Shown: positions 1 to 8,912, numbered from the stretch's first letter. The stretch: DNA of 64,000 bases from Nostoc sp. C052 (GCF_013393905.1 NZ_CP040272.1:2852001-2916000), one strand, 5' to 3'. Notes: generated by a model from the sequence alone, not told the origin. A program made the numbers and translations.

Positions 1-704
1 TTGAGAGATTGAGGTACATCACCTGCGATAATCCGCTGTGCTAATCCTTCAGCGATCGCAGTTTTACCAACACCCGGTTCGCCAATTAGCACAGGATTAT
101 TCTTGGTGCGGCGAGAGAGAATTTGCACCGTCCGACGAATCTCATCATCCCGCCCAATCACTGGGTCAAGTTGACCTTTACGGGCGGCTTCTGTGAGATC
201 ACGTCCGTATTTTTCCAGTGCTTCGTACTTGCCTTCTGGATTTTGGTCGGTCACTTTTTGGCTCCCCCGAATTTGTTTAATAATATTTTTTAGCTTGCCT
301 TCGTCCAAACCGAATTCTTGGAATAAAGCTTTGCCAAAGCGGTCATCTTTAGCGTAAGCCAGCAATAAGTGTTCAATTGAAATATATTCATCTTGAAACT
401 CTTTGCGATATCCATCGGCTCGATCTAGAAGTGTATCCAAGCTGCGCCCTAAGTAGACTGAGGTGCTATTACCTGATACTTTTGGCTGACGTTGAAAAAA
501 TTGTTCAGTGCGATCGCGCAGTTTTTGAAGATTAACACCCGCCTTGGTGAGAATTCCAGTCGCTAGACCATCTTGTTCTAGCAACGCCTTCATCAGGTGT
601 TCGCTTTCAATTTGCTGTTGTTGATATTGTTTAACAATATCGGGGGTATGGGCGATCGCTTCCCAGGCTTTTTCTGTAAATTGGTTAGGATTAGTAGGTT
701 GCAT
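1..704 (-). CDS. clpB: ATP-dependent disaggregase ClpB, N-terminal part (cut by window edge)
   Basis: First 234 codons of ClpB, reading leftwards off the window. ClpB is a cytosolic AAA+ hexamer that works with DnaK/DnaJ to resolubilise aggregated proteins after stress. The start MQPTNPNQFTEKAWEAI opens the double Clp-N domain (about residues 1-145). The linker then leads into the first nucleotide-binding domain, with Walker A GEPGVGKTA near residue 205. Walker B, the middle domain and the second ATPase domain lie outside the window. The segment QQQQIESEHLMKALLEQ fits ClpB better than ClpC. The ATG has no strong Shine-Dalgarno sequence. Cyanobacteria often carry two ClpB paralogues, and which one this is cannot be told from the fragment. 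Confidence 0.95.
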   Translation of the reverse strand, partial: MQPTNPNQFTEKAWEAIAHTPDIVKQYQQQQIESEHLMKALLEQDGLATGILTKAGVNLQKLRDRTEQFFQRQPKVSGNSTSVYLGRSLDTLLDRADGYRKEFQDEYISIEHLLLAYAKDDRFGKALFQEFGLDEGKLKNIIKQIRGSQKVTDQNPEGKYEALEKYGRDLTEAARKGQLDPVIGRDDEIRRTVQILSRRTKNNPVLIGEPGVGKTAIAEGLAQRIIAGDVPQSL

Positions 705-1327
705 AGGCTTTTTCAGGAACGTAGAGGCGCAGTAGCTTATCAGAGGCTACTACCAGAACACCAAGTCAAGTAAATTTCTGTTCTCACATAGATATTGTAA
801 GAACAGCAGAGCGATCGCCTAGATCGGTGTTCACGTCTTGTAAAAGTCGTATTTTCCCGTACTTCCTATTTCCCATTGGGCAATTCTCAATTATTGTACT
901 TAACCCTATACCTAAACCTGCATCAAATCGAAATGATCGTTTAGGGGCTTGGCTGTATTCACAACGATGGTTGGCTGATTGTGCGAGATCGCCGCGTAAT
1001 AGCGATTTACAAACTCTCTTGCTGTATCAATGTGGCTGTTCTGATTGATAATTGTCAAAAGCGATTGAGTAAGTACGATACCTGACTTTTGACGGGATGT
1101 GGAAAAGTCAGAGGGAGTGGGGTGTAGTGAGTAATGAGTAAGGAAAAAATTGCTGTCTTCGGAGCGGGCCGTTAGCAAGAGTGCGATCGCCAAGAGCGTT
1201 CCGTAGCAAAGATGTGGTGAGAAATCCGGGTAAGATTGGGTATTTACTCATTACTCATTTCTCATTACTCATTTCTCTCCTGCTCCCACACAGAGTTACC
1301 ATAATCCCAGGTCGCCTAGTAGATGCT
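705..1327. other. Intergenic region upstream of clpB, no gene seen
   Basis: About 620 bases with no convincing gene. It should hold the clpB promoter. Visible structure: a short hairpin (agtagc / gctact, near 732-752), a spaced inverted repeat ctgttct...agaacag at 778-806, and runs of the heptamer-like text attactc between about 1130 and 1280, typical of Nostoc intergenic repeats. The short open frames here have no coding character. Confidence 0.6.
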
Positions 1328-1336
1328 GAAAATGAT

Positions 1337-1541
1337 CATAGGTGTCAACTTAAGCTGGAAATAGCTTATCTGTCGGCTTCCATGCCCGCCCGGAAATAAA
1401 TTTTCGGGCTAATAGCTTAAGTCTACTGAAGTAGACTGGAGATTTTTGGCGAGATTTAGTCATCTTCAGATGACTTTAGTTATGAGACGGGAATTTCAAT
1501 TCCCGGCGGACGAGCGGTTTCACGTTAAGTTGACACCAATG
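1337..1541. mobile_element. MITE-like element with 17-bp inverted ends and 9-bp target duplication
   Basis: A 205-bp non-coding element. Its ends are 17-bp inverted repeats with one mismatch (catAggtgtcaacttaa on the left, catTggtgtcaacttaa as reverse complement on the right). They are flanked directly by a perfect 9-bp repeat, gaaaatgat, at 1328-1336 and 1542-1550. The inside is mostly hairpins: agtctactgaagtagact, gtcatcttcagatgac and gggaatttcaattccc. It has no transposase, so it would depend on an insertion sequence elsewhere with the same ends. The 9-bp duplication is compatible with several DDE families; I do not assign one. The right-hand duplication contains the ATG of the next gene. 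Confidence 0.85.
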
Positions 1542-1545
1542 GAAA

Positions 1546-1914
1546 ATGATTGACCCCTACGACTTTGAAGATGATGACTTTGACTTTGAGGATGAAGATT
1601 TCTTGAAAATAAAACCCATCAGCCAAATGAGCGAAGGGGAAAAGCTACAGCGATTTAAGCGGTTCTTCGACAGCAGCAGCCGTGCGATGTTGCAAGACTG
1701 TCTATTTCGTATCGTCGATTACGAAGATGGTACGGGTACGTTAGAAATTCTTTGCCCTAATGAAGTCGTAAGGCAACGCCTTTCCAAGAAAAAGCGCAAA
1801 ATTACCAATAACATCAACACCTGCTGGAGTCATATCAGATGGTTTTCGCTATGTGTCCAGCAAGATAATGAGTTGCATTGCCAGAAGTTTACCCGTAATG
1901 GTGATTTGGTTTAG
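1546..1914 (+). CDS. Small acidic hypothetical protein
   Basis: 122 residues, family not recognised. The N-terminus is strikingly acidic (MIDPYDFEDDDFDFEDEDF). A more ordinary globular-looking stretch follows (about 30-122) with a basic patch RLSKKKRKI near residue 80. No signal peptide or membrane segment is visible. The ATG lies inside the 9-bp target duplication of the adjacent MITE, so the whole native 5' region now sits on the far side of that element and any leader or ribosome site comes from it. No good Shine-Dalgarno is present. Codon use and composition look genuine, but expression is uncertain. Confidence 0.6.
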   Translation: MIDPYDFEDDDFDFEDEDFLKIKPISQMSEGEKLQRFKRFFDSSSRAMLQDCLFRIVDYEDGTGTLEILCPNEVVRQRLSKKKRKITNNINTCWSHIRWFSLCVQQDNELHCQKFTRNGDLV

Positions 1915-2012
1915 GGGACTGGGGAAGAAATCAATTCAAAATTCAAAATTCAAAATTAAAGAACTTCTGCCTCCTCTTTCTCAATGACTAATGACTAATG
2001 ACTAAATAACAA

Positions 2013-2267
2013 ATGGCTAAAAAACAAAAATTTCCTTACCTAGTTGGTTCTAAGTGGACTGCACAGCAAAAAGTTGATGGCTGGCGGCACTTCCAAGTTG
2101 TCAATCGTAAAAATCAGGCTAAGTGGGTTTACGCCGAAATGGTTGCTGCTTGCGATCCAAAAGTCCGTTTTTGGATAAATGCCAAATTATTACAAGATAA
2201 CTCCCAGTGGCAGGCTGGCTGGCAAACATTACAGGAAATCCACGGACTTGAAACTGAGGTGTCCTGA
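2013..2267 (+). CDS. TIGR02450-type tryptophan-rich protein
   Basis: 84 residues. The core LVGSKWTAQQKVDGWRHFQV, then a variable middle, then FWINAKLLQDNSQWQAGW, matches the small Trp-rich family TIGR02450, which is widespread in cyanobacteria and proteobacteria and has no known function. Five tryptophans are visible and the length is normal for the family. There is no membrane segment or signal. It lies about 100 bases behind the acidic protein, separated by short tandem repeats (gactaat), so a shared transcript is possible but not evident. Confidence 0.8.
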   Translation: MAKKQKFPYLVGSKWTAQQKVDGWRHFQVVNRKNQAKWVYAEMVAACDPKVRFWINAKLLQDNSQWQAGWQTLQEIHGLETEVS

Positions 2268-2275
2268 ATTTGCCT

Positions 2276-2300
2276 CGTTCCCAGTCATAGACTGGGAACG
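2276..2300. repeat. REP-like hairpin, possible terminator
   Basis: Perfect 11-bp stem (cgttcccagtc / gactgggaacg) with a 3-base loop, 9 bases after the preceding stop codon and followed by cccattttt. It resembles the gttcccag...ctgggaac palindromes repeated across Nostoc genomes; a relative lies at 16244-16356. It could act as a terminator for the gene just upstream. Confidence 0.6.
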
Positions 2301-2885
2301 CCCATTTTTGGGCTGCCGCTTGCTAATATTTGGCAAATTAATAATTTTTTACAAAATCACCCTAACTTACTCTCAAGCAGCAATTAAACGGTCTTGGCTA
2401 TCGGCTGAAAACTTGTGATTTATCTGCGATACCTTTAGTGAGCTACGCTAAGGCAAATTCTAGTAGTATTTCCAGCATCAGGCTGCATATACCTCTCTTT
2501 CCCCTTGACTCTGCGGCCCAATGCCATGAAAACACGTTGTCATAACATCAGCTAATTCCATGAAAAGCATTCAAAAGAGACAGCTTTAAATTTTTGTTTT
2601 TTGTAACTATTTTTATAAAAATAAGTAATAAAATTTTTTTGTTACCTATTTTTAGAGCTTTTAAGGTCTTTATGGCTGATAAAAATCTAAATAAACCTAA
2701 TTAAGCTCTAATTCACCGGATAAAACCATTTTACAGATTATGACCCACTTTCTTTTCTATGTAATTTGCCCAATAATGACATCAAGAATGAAATCCAACA
2801 AACCTCACGCATCGCCATCTCAGGAAAGGTGAAGGCAAATGTTTGAGCCACAAGTTTGACCAAAAGCTATAAGAGGGAAACAACA
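2301..2885. other. chlL upstream region
   Basis: About 585 bases with no gene seen. The stretch 2585-2720 is very AT-rich. It should contain the promoter and leader of the chlL group. I found no clear GTA-N8-TAC (NtcA) box or riboswitch fold. Confidence 0.5.
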
Positions 2886-3752
2886 GTGAAACTAGCAGTC
2901 TACGGAAAAGGTGGTATCGGTAAATCCACAACTAGCTGTAATATATCCGTCGCCCTAGCTAAACGTGGCAAAAAAGTGCTGCAAATTGGTTGCGACCCCA
3001 AACATGACAGTACCTTTACCCTGACTGGGTTTTTGATTCCCACAATTATCGACACCCTCCAAGAAAAGGACTATCACTACGAAGATGTCTGGCCAGAAGA
3101 TGTGATTTATAAAGGCTACGGCGGTGTGGATTGCGTAGAAGCTGGTGGCCCACCTGCTGGTGCTGGATGTGGCGGTTATGTAGTCGGTGAAACCGTAAAA
3201 TTACTTAAAGAACTCAACGCCTTTGATGAATACGATGTAATTCTCTTTGACGTTCTGGGTGACGTAGTTTGCGGTGGTTTTGCAGCACCACTCAACTATG
3301 CAGATTACTGCCTGATCGTTACAGACAACGGCTTTGATGCTTTGTTTGCTGCCAATCGGATTGCTGCTTCCGTCCGCGAAAAAGCAAGAACTCACCCACT
3401 GCGTCTAGCTGGGTTAATTGGCAATCGCACCTCCAAGCGCGACTTGATTGAAAAATATATAGAAGCTGTGCCCATGCCAGTTTTGGAAGTTTTACCTTTA
3501 ATTGAAGATATCCGTGTTTCCCGTGTGAAAGGGAAAACTTTGTTCGAGATGGCAGAGCAAGATCCTTCCCTAGACTACGTTTGCGACTACTATCTCAACA
3601 TCGCTGACCAAATTCTGGCGCGTCCCGAAGGTGTTGTACCTAACGATACACCAGATCGGGAGTTGTTCTCTTTGTTGTCCGATTTTTATCTAAATCCGGG
3701 TAAACCCCAGGTTCCTAATTCAGAAGAGGAACTAGACTTGATGATTGTATAA
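2886..3752 (+). CDS. chlL: Light-independent protochlorophyllide reductase iron-sulfur ATP-binding protein
   Basis: 288 residues, NifH-like. ChlL is the dimeric ATP-dependent electron donor to ChlN-ChlB in the dark-operative reduction of protochlorophyllide to chlorophyllide. Visible: P-loop GKGGIGKSTTSCN at residues 7-19, the cluster cysteines in AGAGCGGYVVG and DVLGDVVCGGFAAP, and the family C-terminus NSEEELDLMIV. I chose the GTG start (reading MKLAVYGKGG) because the family begins there and agaggg lies about 10 bases upstream. An in-frame ATG 30 bases earlier would add ten non-conserved residues. A DUF5331-type gene and chlN follow on the same strand; chlB is not in this window. Confidence 0.97.
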   Translation: MKLAVYGKGGIGKSTTSCNISVALAKRGKKVLQIGCDPKHDSTFTLTGFLIPTIIDTLQEKDYHYEDVWPEDVIYKGYGGVDCVEAGGPPAGAGCGGYVVGETVKLLKELNAFDEYDVILFDVLGDVVCGGFAAPLNYADYCLIVTDNGFDALFAANRIAASVREKARTHPLRLAGLIGNRTSKRDLIEKYIEAVPMPVLEVLPLIEDIRVSRVKGKTLFEMAEQDPSLDYVCDYYLNIADQILARPEGVVPNDTPDRELFSLLSDFYLNPGKPQVPNSEEELDLMIV

Positions 3753-3784
3753 ATCACCAAGTTCTCAGGATGGGGGACAATAAT

Positions 3785-4570
3785 ATGGCTTTCTTTCACA
3801 GCTTTACGGATTCAATAAAACAAAAGTGGTTGCAATTTTTCCAGAATAATCGAGACTGGATTACCCTGCACATGGAAGTGGAATCAGTGTACACCCCTGA
3901 TGGCGGGAAGCGACCACCTTCTTACCTCATCCTGGGAGTTCTTAACGCCCTAGAGCCAAAGCTAGCGCAGTTAATGTTGCCCTTTGCCAAACTCAATCCT
4001 GACGCCGATACCCTGATTGAAGTGCTGGATTTGCATTTTGACCCAGATTTAGCTCTCGGTAATCGCTTCGTCGGCAACCCAGATGTTGAGAGATACGTAG
4101 AAGAAGCAGCAGCTATCGTTGACGAAAAGCCTGAAGATGAAACATTGACACATTCTCATACAAATGGCTTTGCGGCGGCGGTAGTTCCAGAATTCGCAAT
4201 CCTGGATTCTGATAATGAAAGTCTGGGGATTGGCGAGTTGGAGGAAACCGAAAATGGCTTTGGCGATACTTCCTTAACCAACGGACATGACGCAAAAGAT
4301 GAGTCTCTCCAAACCTCTAGTTTAGAAGCAGATGAGTTTGGGGAAATTGCCTTCGATTCAACAGTTGCAATCGAAGTAAAGCTGGATGAAGAAGAAGCGC
4401 TTGAAGATAGTCCACTAGATGAGAATGCGTTTAAAGACGTGTTATCAGATGTCTGGGGTGATGAAACAGCTTTGCAAAAGGCTGAAGAAAATAACGATTT
4501 TTTGGGGGAAGAACTGCCAGCAGGCGTTTTTGATGAATCAGAAATTGCCCGTCTCTTCCCCAATGCTTAA
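3785..4570 (+). CDS. DUF5331-type protein between chlL and chlN
   Basis: 261 residues. The N-terminal part (about 1-100, MAFFHSFTDSIKQKWLQFF ... PPSYLILGVLNALEPKLAQL) matches what I know as DUF5331, a cyanobacterial domain found in this same chlL-chlN context. The rest is a long acidic, low-complexity tail rich in Glu, Asp, Ser and Leu, probably disordered, ending DESEIARLFPNA. No membrane segment or metal motif is visible. I chose the second ATG (MAFF) because gggggac sits just ahead of it; the first ATG would add five residues. Its position suggests a role linked to the dark reductase, but no function is known to me. Confidence 0.85.
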   Translation: MAFFHSFTDSIKQKWLQFFQNNRDWITLHMEVESVYTPDGGKRPPSYLILGVLNALEPKLAQLMLPFAKLNPDADTLIEVLDLHFDPDLALGNRFVGNPDVERYVEEAAAIVDEKPEDETLTHSHTNGFAAAVVPEFAILDSDNESLGIGELEETENGFGDTSLTNGHDAKDESLQTSSLEADEFGEIAFDSTVAIEVKLDEEEALEDSPLDENAFKDVLSDVWGDETALQKAEENNDFLGEELPAGVFDESEIARLFPNA

Positions 4571-4746
4571 TTATTGTCGTTCTTCGCAATTTTAAGGTTT
4601 AGATTTGGGGTTTTGGATGAGGAATTAGGGAAATTGTCGTTAGACAGCGGATACTTTTGTTGTCCCAGCCTTCAATCCAAAATTATCAATCTAAAATCTG
4701 AAATTGGTTGAACTGCCATTAAATATCAAGGGGAGAAAAAACCAAA

Positions 4747-6150
4747 ATGACTGTCGCTCAACAACCAGAAGCTTTAAGCTTTGAATGTGAAACTGGGAAT
4801 TACCATACTTTTTGTCCAATTAGCTGCGTGGCGTGGTTATACCAAAAAATTGAAGATAGCTTCTTTTTGGTGATTGGGACAAAAACTTGTGGCTACTTCC
4901 TGCAAAATGCGATGGGGGTGATGATTTTTGCTGAACCCCGCTATGCAATGGCAGAGTTGGAAGAAGGCGATATTTCAGCACAACTGAGTGATTATGAAGA
5001 GTTAAAGCGGTTGTGCTTGCAGATTAAACGCGATCGCAATCCTAGTGTAATTGTCTGGATTGGCACTTGCACCACCGAAATTATCAAAACTGATTTAGAA
5101 GGTTTAGCACCGAAGCTAGAATCTGAAATCGGGATTCCCATCGTTGTAGCGCGGGCAAATGGTCTAGATTACGCCTTCACCCAAGGGGAAGACACTGTGT
5201 TAGCAGCAATGGCTAACCGTTGTCCTGATAAGTCTCCTGTGGCGGAAACAGAGAAAAGTGAACGTAATGCGATCGCAAAATTGCTCAACTTCGGTAAGAA
5301 GAAAGAAGATGTCGCCCAAGATGAATCTGAGTACGTGGATCATCCACCCTTGGTTCTCTTTGGTTCCCTTCCCGACCCCGTAGTTACTCAGTTAACCTTG
5401 GAACTGAAGAGACAAGGCATCAAAGTTTCCGGCTGGCTACCCGCCAAGCGCTTCACAGAATTGCCAGTACTGGAAGAAGGGTATTATGTCGCTGGTGTCA
5501 ACCCCTTCCTCAGCCGCACAGCTACCACCTTAATGCGCCGCCGCAAGTGTAAACTCATTGGCGCACCCTTCCCCATTGGCCCCGATGGCACTCGCGCTTG
5601 GATTGAGAAAATCTGCTCGGTGTTTGGTATTACTCCCAAGGGATTAGATGAACGGGAAGCCCAAATTTGGGCAGGCTTGGAAGATTACGTGAAACTAATT
5701 CGCGGTAAGTCTGTATTCTTCATGGGTGATAACTTGCTGGAAGTTTCCCAAGCAAGATTCTTAATCCGTTGCGGGATGACTGTTCACGAAATCGGCATTC
5801 CCTACATGGATAAGCGCTATCAAGCTGCTGAGTTGGCACTGTTAGAGAAAACTTGCCAGGAAATGAATTCACCCCTGCCAAGGATTGTAGAGAAGCCGGA
5901 TAATTACAATCAACTTCAGCGAATTTATGAGTTGAAACCAGATTTGGTAATTACTGGTATGGCTCACGCTAATCCATTGGAAGCACGCGGTATTAATACA
6001 AAGTGGTCTGTGGAGTTCACTTTTGCTCAAATTCACGGCTTTACGAATGCGCGTGACATGTTAGAGTTGGTGACTCGTCCGCTACGTCGGAATAATAATT
6101 TGAAAGATTTAGGTTGGGATAAGTTGGTGAGAGAAGAAGCGAAGATTTAG
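4747..6150 (+). CDS. chlN: Light-independent protochlorophyllide reductase subunit N
   Basis: 467 residues, NifD-like. ChlN forms the catalytic heterotetramer with ChlB, carries cysteine ligands of the 4Fe-4S cluster, and accepts electrons from ChlL. The cysteines expected for the cluster are visible in FCPISCVAWLY, GTKTCGYFLQ and WIGTCTTEI. The C-terminal half keeps the family blocks PFPIGPDGTRAWIEKICSVF and ITGMAHANPLEARGI. The ATG is preceded by aaggggagaaaa. The 176-base gap after the DUF5331 gene has no clear terminator, so cotranscription with chlL is likely. Confidence 0.97.
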   Translation: MTVAQQPEALSFECETGNYHTFCPISCVAWLYQKIEDSFFLVIGTKTCGYFLQNAMGVMIFAEPRYAMAELEEGDISAQLSDYEELKRLCLQIKRDRNPSVIVWIGTCTTEIIKTDLEGLAPKLESEIGIPIVVARANGLDYAFTQGEDTVLAAMANRCPDKSPVAETEKSERNAIAKLLNFGKKKEDVAQDESEYVDHPPLVLFGSLPDPVVTQLTLELKRQGIKVSGWLPAKRFTELPVLEEGYYVAGVNPFLSRTATTLMRRRKCKLIGAPFPIGPDGTRAWIEKICSVFGITPKGLDEREAQIWAGLEDYVKLIRGKSVFFMGDNLLEVSQARFLIRCGMTVHEIGIPYMDKRYQAAELALLEKTCQEMNSPLPRIVEKPDNYNQLQRIYELKPDLVITGMAHANPLEARGINTKWSVEFTFAQIHGFTNARDMLELVTRPLRRNNNLKDLGWDKLVREEAKI

Positions 6151-6184
6151 ATTTTGGTTTAGATTTAGCAACAGCATATAATTA

Positions 6185-6212
6185 AGGCGAACTTTTTAGG
6201 TTCGCCTTTTTT
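6185..6212 (+). terminator. Rho-independent terminator after chlN
   Basis: 8-bp stem aggcgaac / gttcgcct with a 7-base loop, followed by a run of T, 34 bases past the chlN stop. A textbook intrinsic terminator that closes the chlL-chlN group. Confidence 0.85.
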
Positions 6213-6312
6213 GTCTCACAAAGGCGCAAAGGAAGAGCGCCTAAAAATAGTTATAATCAGGTGTATATTGCTAAATCATAACTTAGATAAAATTTAACCA
6301 TTAGAGTTAATT

Positions 6313-7227
6313 ATGCTTAAGCTCAATCCACAAAAGCTACCATTTCTAGAGTCTATTGGTTGGCAGCTAAAAAATGTATATGAAATGAGTGAGAAAGAAA
6401 TTGTTCAATTGTATCAACGCAATTGGCATCATCAAGCTACCTTCAAAAATTTAAAACAAGAAGAAAAAGATTTTGTTCATTATTTAGCAAAAAAATATAA
6501 CTCCTGGATATTACCGGATTTTGAAATGTTTCATGTCGAGCATCATAATAATATACTTAAAATCCTTAATGCTTTCAATCCAGAAGTTTTCAAAAAAGCT
6601 TCTGCATACTTTGGCGGTGGTACACTCTTGGCGTTAGAATATGATGAATACAGGCTTAGTAAAGATATTGATTTCCTCTTCCCTTATGGAACTGAAAATT
6701 ACAGGTATTTAAGAAATTTGATTTATGACGAAGGAATTGTAGCATTATTTCAAAGTACAACAGATATCGAATTAGGTGACAGTACAATAAATCAATATGG
6801 TATTCGTTTCCTTGTTGTAGTCAATGAAACAACTATTAAAGTAGAAATTGTAGCCAATGGGATTTTTACTTTAGACTCTCCTGTTTATCCGAAATGGACA
6901 AAAATACCTTGTCTGAGCATAAGCGATAGATTTACATCAAAACTAATGGCTAATGCTGACCGATGGAACGATTCAAGTACACAATCTAGAGATTTGATTG
7001 ACTTAGCAATATTGCGTGTAAATAACGAAATCCCCGCACGTGCGATCGCTAAAGCTGAAGAAAACTACGAAGTAAAAAAGCCATTAATTAAAGCCATCAC
7101 TAATTTTATTGAAAAAGAAAGATATAGAGATCAATGTTTTCATGAGTTAAACATACCTAAAGAAAAATTTTCAATAATAATGGATGGAATAAATTGGCTT
7201 CTTGTTGACTTTAAATCTATAAATTAA
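6313..7227 (+). CDS. AbiEii-type nucleotidyltransferase
   Basis: 304 residues. Residues about 95-300 have the pattern of the AbiEii toxin family (PF08843 type): FGGGTLLALEYDEYRLSKDIDF, with the GG-T helix and the DIDF metal-binding aspartates, then the KLMANADRWNDSS and SRDLIDLAIL blocks. In characterised type IV systems these proteins are nucleotidyltransferases that modify RNA targets such as tRNA and are held in check by an AbiEi antitoxin. The first 90 residues form an extra segment of unknown role. No antitoxin gene is next to it. The gene is more AT-rich than chlN and lies after the terminator, so it has its own promoter. Toxicity is not shown. Confidence 0.8.
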   Translation: MLKLNPQKLPFLESIGWQLKNVYEMSEKEIVQLYQRNWHHQATFKNLKQEEKDFVHYLAKKYNSWILPDFEMFHVEHHNNILKILNAFNPEVFKKASAYFGGGTLLALEYDEYRLSKDIDFLFPYGTENYRYLRNLIYDEGIVALFQSTTDIELGDSTINQYGIRFLVVVNETTIKVEIVANGIFTLDSPVYPKWTKIPCLSISDRFTSKLMANADRWNDSSTQSRDLIDLAILRVNNEIPARAIAKAEENYEVKKPLIKAITNFIEKERYRDQCFHELNIPKEKFSIIMDGINWLLVDFKSIN

Positions 7228-7310
7228 AGTAATTTAAAATGCAATTATTACTACAAAACGAGCGAGAATTTATTATTAACATGGGTGATGGAATTTTAAA
7301 TCGATAAGAT

Positions 7311-7525
7311 ATGTACAGCTTTGAAAAACTTGTTGCTTGCCTAATATTTACCTTACCAATTCCAGGTTAATTACTCAATTAATCCAGTTGCATGAAAATG
7401 GTTTAGATTTTGCTGATGCTTTTCATCTAATTCATAGTCAGCACTGTTCTGAGTTTTATACATTTGATGAAAAGTTTGTCAAAAGAGCCAAGGGGCTAAC
7501 GCAGTGCGAAGTTAAAAAGCTTTAG
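7311..7525 (+). pseudogene. PIN-domain (VapC-type) toxin remnant
   Basis: The reading frame from the TTG at 7337 gives LPNIYLTNSRLITQLIQLHE then NGLDFADAFHL and FYTFDEKFVKRAKGL. This is the C-terminal third of a VapC-like PIN ribonuclease with its late acidic residues (FADA, TFDEKF). The preceding codons MYSFEKLVA lie in another frame and join it if one T is restored near 7335, and a TAA sits just before them. The N-terminal half with the first catalytic aspartate is missing. I read it as a decayed toxin gene. Its end overlaps the end of the convergent gene by 14 bases. Confidence 0.7.
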
Positions 7526-8912
7526 GCAGTAAATCTAAAGGTTTGGATGGAATTATGTACATTAATTCTGCGCCATCTGGTTTAATTTCTGTAGACGGAG
7601 TTAATTTAAGCCAGTCATGAAAGCTGATTCCTAATTGGGATATGGCTTGCAATTCTGTTTGGTAAGATTCAAAGCGGCGATTGGTTTCAATCATAGATTC
7701 CATTACTTCAAATACTTGGGGAAGACGTTTGTAAGCTTCTTGCTTCAAATCATCCTGACTCGGCCCGAACCAACCGGCTTGAACCTCAACGCGAGTTAAA
7801 ATTGCTGCTGGCAGCGAATCTAACCATTTATTAGAGTCTTGCGCCATCTTAAACAAATTCTCTCGTTGCAGATCAAACACAGCATTTTCATCCAAAGTTG
7901 GGTCAATCCATTGGTAAATTCGGGTTAATCTTCGCAAATCAATCTGACCTTTGAACTGAGGTTGTAAATATGCTCCTGGGTTAGAAGTGAGCAAAAGTTC
8001 AACATATTTTTGAATACGAGAATGAATAACTCTAGACCCTTCTTGAAAGCGGCGAAGTGCTGTATCGTGTTCCTCTAATTCTAAATAGCAACGTGCTTCA
8101 GCTAAGTAGGCTAAAGATAAAGTTAGCAAGTACTCATCAGCAATTTGGCTTTTTTGCTCAATTTCGATATCAGTATATTCAGTATAAATATGTTCTGCCT
8201 CTAAGAAACGATTAATAGCTTGTAAAGCGCTACTTCTACGATTTTCAGGTTTAGTCATTGTGAAAGCATTAACTGCTAACTCAATTGCAGCACGAAAATT
8301 AGCATAGAAACTAAGGTCTATTTTGCGGTTGACTTTGCTCAATAGTTCTTCCGCTTGTTTGAGGCGTTTTTCTAGCTCATTGAGACGCTGTGCTATTACA
8401 GCAAAGCCCATTACTGAAACACCTAGATTAAGTACGCTAGCAGCAGTAGTTACTTGCAAAAAACTTTGAGTTAATTGCATATTCTGCCCAATTTCCCCTA
8501 ATTGATTTTCAATCCCGCCTAAACGCCCGTTGACATCCGCGAAGCCTTTTCCTGAAATGGCCGCATTAGCTACTGTTCCAATCAGGTTTACCCCTGAAAC
8601 AGCTATGTTACCTAAACTTGCTTGTTCAACTCCACCTAAGCGTCCGTTGACATCAGCTAATCCTTGCCTTGTAACAGCAGTATTTGCCCCAGAAGCAATT
8701 ATATTTGCACCGGAGAAAACAAGGTTGAGTAAATTATTAGGGGAAGAACTTGATACTGGAATTGGAAAATTATTGGGTTCCCTTAACCACGTAACAATCT
8801 GTTTGCTTGTTGCGTGTATAATTACACCCCCAACCCTTTCTAAAGTCCCATCTTGCAGTCCTTTAACAATCCAATTAGCAAGTGTAAAGGTTACTGTCAA
8901 TGGTATAGTCAT
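7512..8912 (-). CDS. Hypothetical glycine-rich/hydrophobic protein with coiled coil
   Basis: 466 residues, family not recognised. A conserved-looking N-terminus (TIPLTVTFTLANWIVKGL) is followed at about 75-145 by two copies of a Gly/Ala-rich unit containing ADVNGRLGG, separated by hydrophobic stretches. Next come a hydrophobic segment ASVLNLGVSVMGFAVIAQRL and a coiled coil (NELEKRLKQAEELLSKVNRK). The remaining 260 residues look helical. The layout could suit a membrane-inserting helical protein, but that is inference. I prefer the internal ATG (MTIPL) because agagaag stands just upstream; a GTG 27 bases earlier is possible. It lies in the toxin-rich patch after chlN. Confidence 0.75.
   Translation of the reverse strand: MTIPLTVTFTLANWIVKGLQDGTLERVGGVIIHATSKQIVTWLREPNNFPIPVSSSSPNNLLNLVFSGANIIASGANTAVTRQGLADVNGRLGGVEQASLGNIAVSGVNLIGTVANAAISGKGFADVNGRLGGIENQLGEIGQNMQLTQSFLQVTTAASVLNLGVSVMGFAVIAQRLNELEKRLKQAEELLSKVNRKIDLSFYANFRAAIELAVNAFTMTKPENRRSSALQAINRFLEAEHIYTEYTDIEIEQKSQIADEYLLTLSLAYLAEARCYLELEEHDTALRRFQEGSRVIHSRIQKYVELLLTSNPGAYLQPQFKGQIDLRRLTRIYQWIDPTLDENAVFDLQRENLFKMAQDSNKWLDSLPAAILTRVEVQAGWFGPSQDDLKQEAYKRLPQVFEVMESMIETNRRFESYQTELQAISQLGISFHDWLKLTPSTEIKPDGAELMYIIPSKPLDLLPKAF

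Noticed and set aside
827..1193. Small open frames on both strands between clpB and the first MITE
   Set aside because: They overlap each other on opposite strands, read through tandem repeats, and show no domain or ribosome site.
2856..2885. Longer ATG start for chlL
   Set aside because: The ten extra residues are not part of the family, and the ribosome site agaggg lies inside this stretch, ahead of the GTG.
7337..7525. Intact 62-residue gene here
   Set aside because: It contains only the C-terminal third of a PIN domain, starts at TTG without a ribosome site, and its N-terminal part is out of frame.
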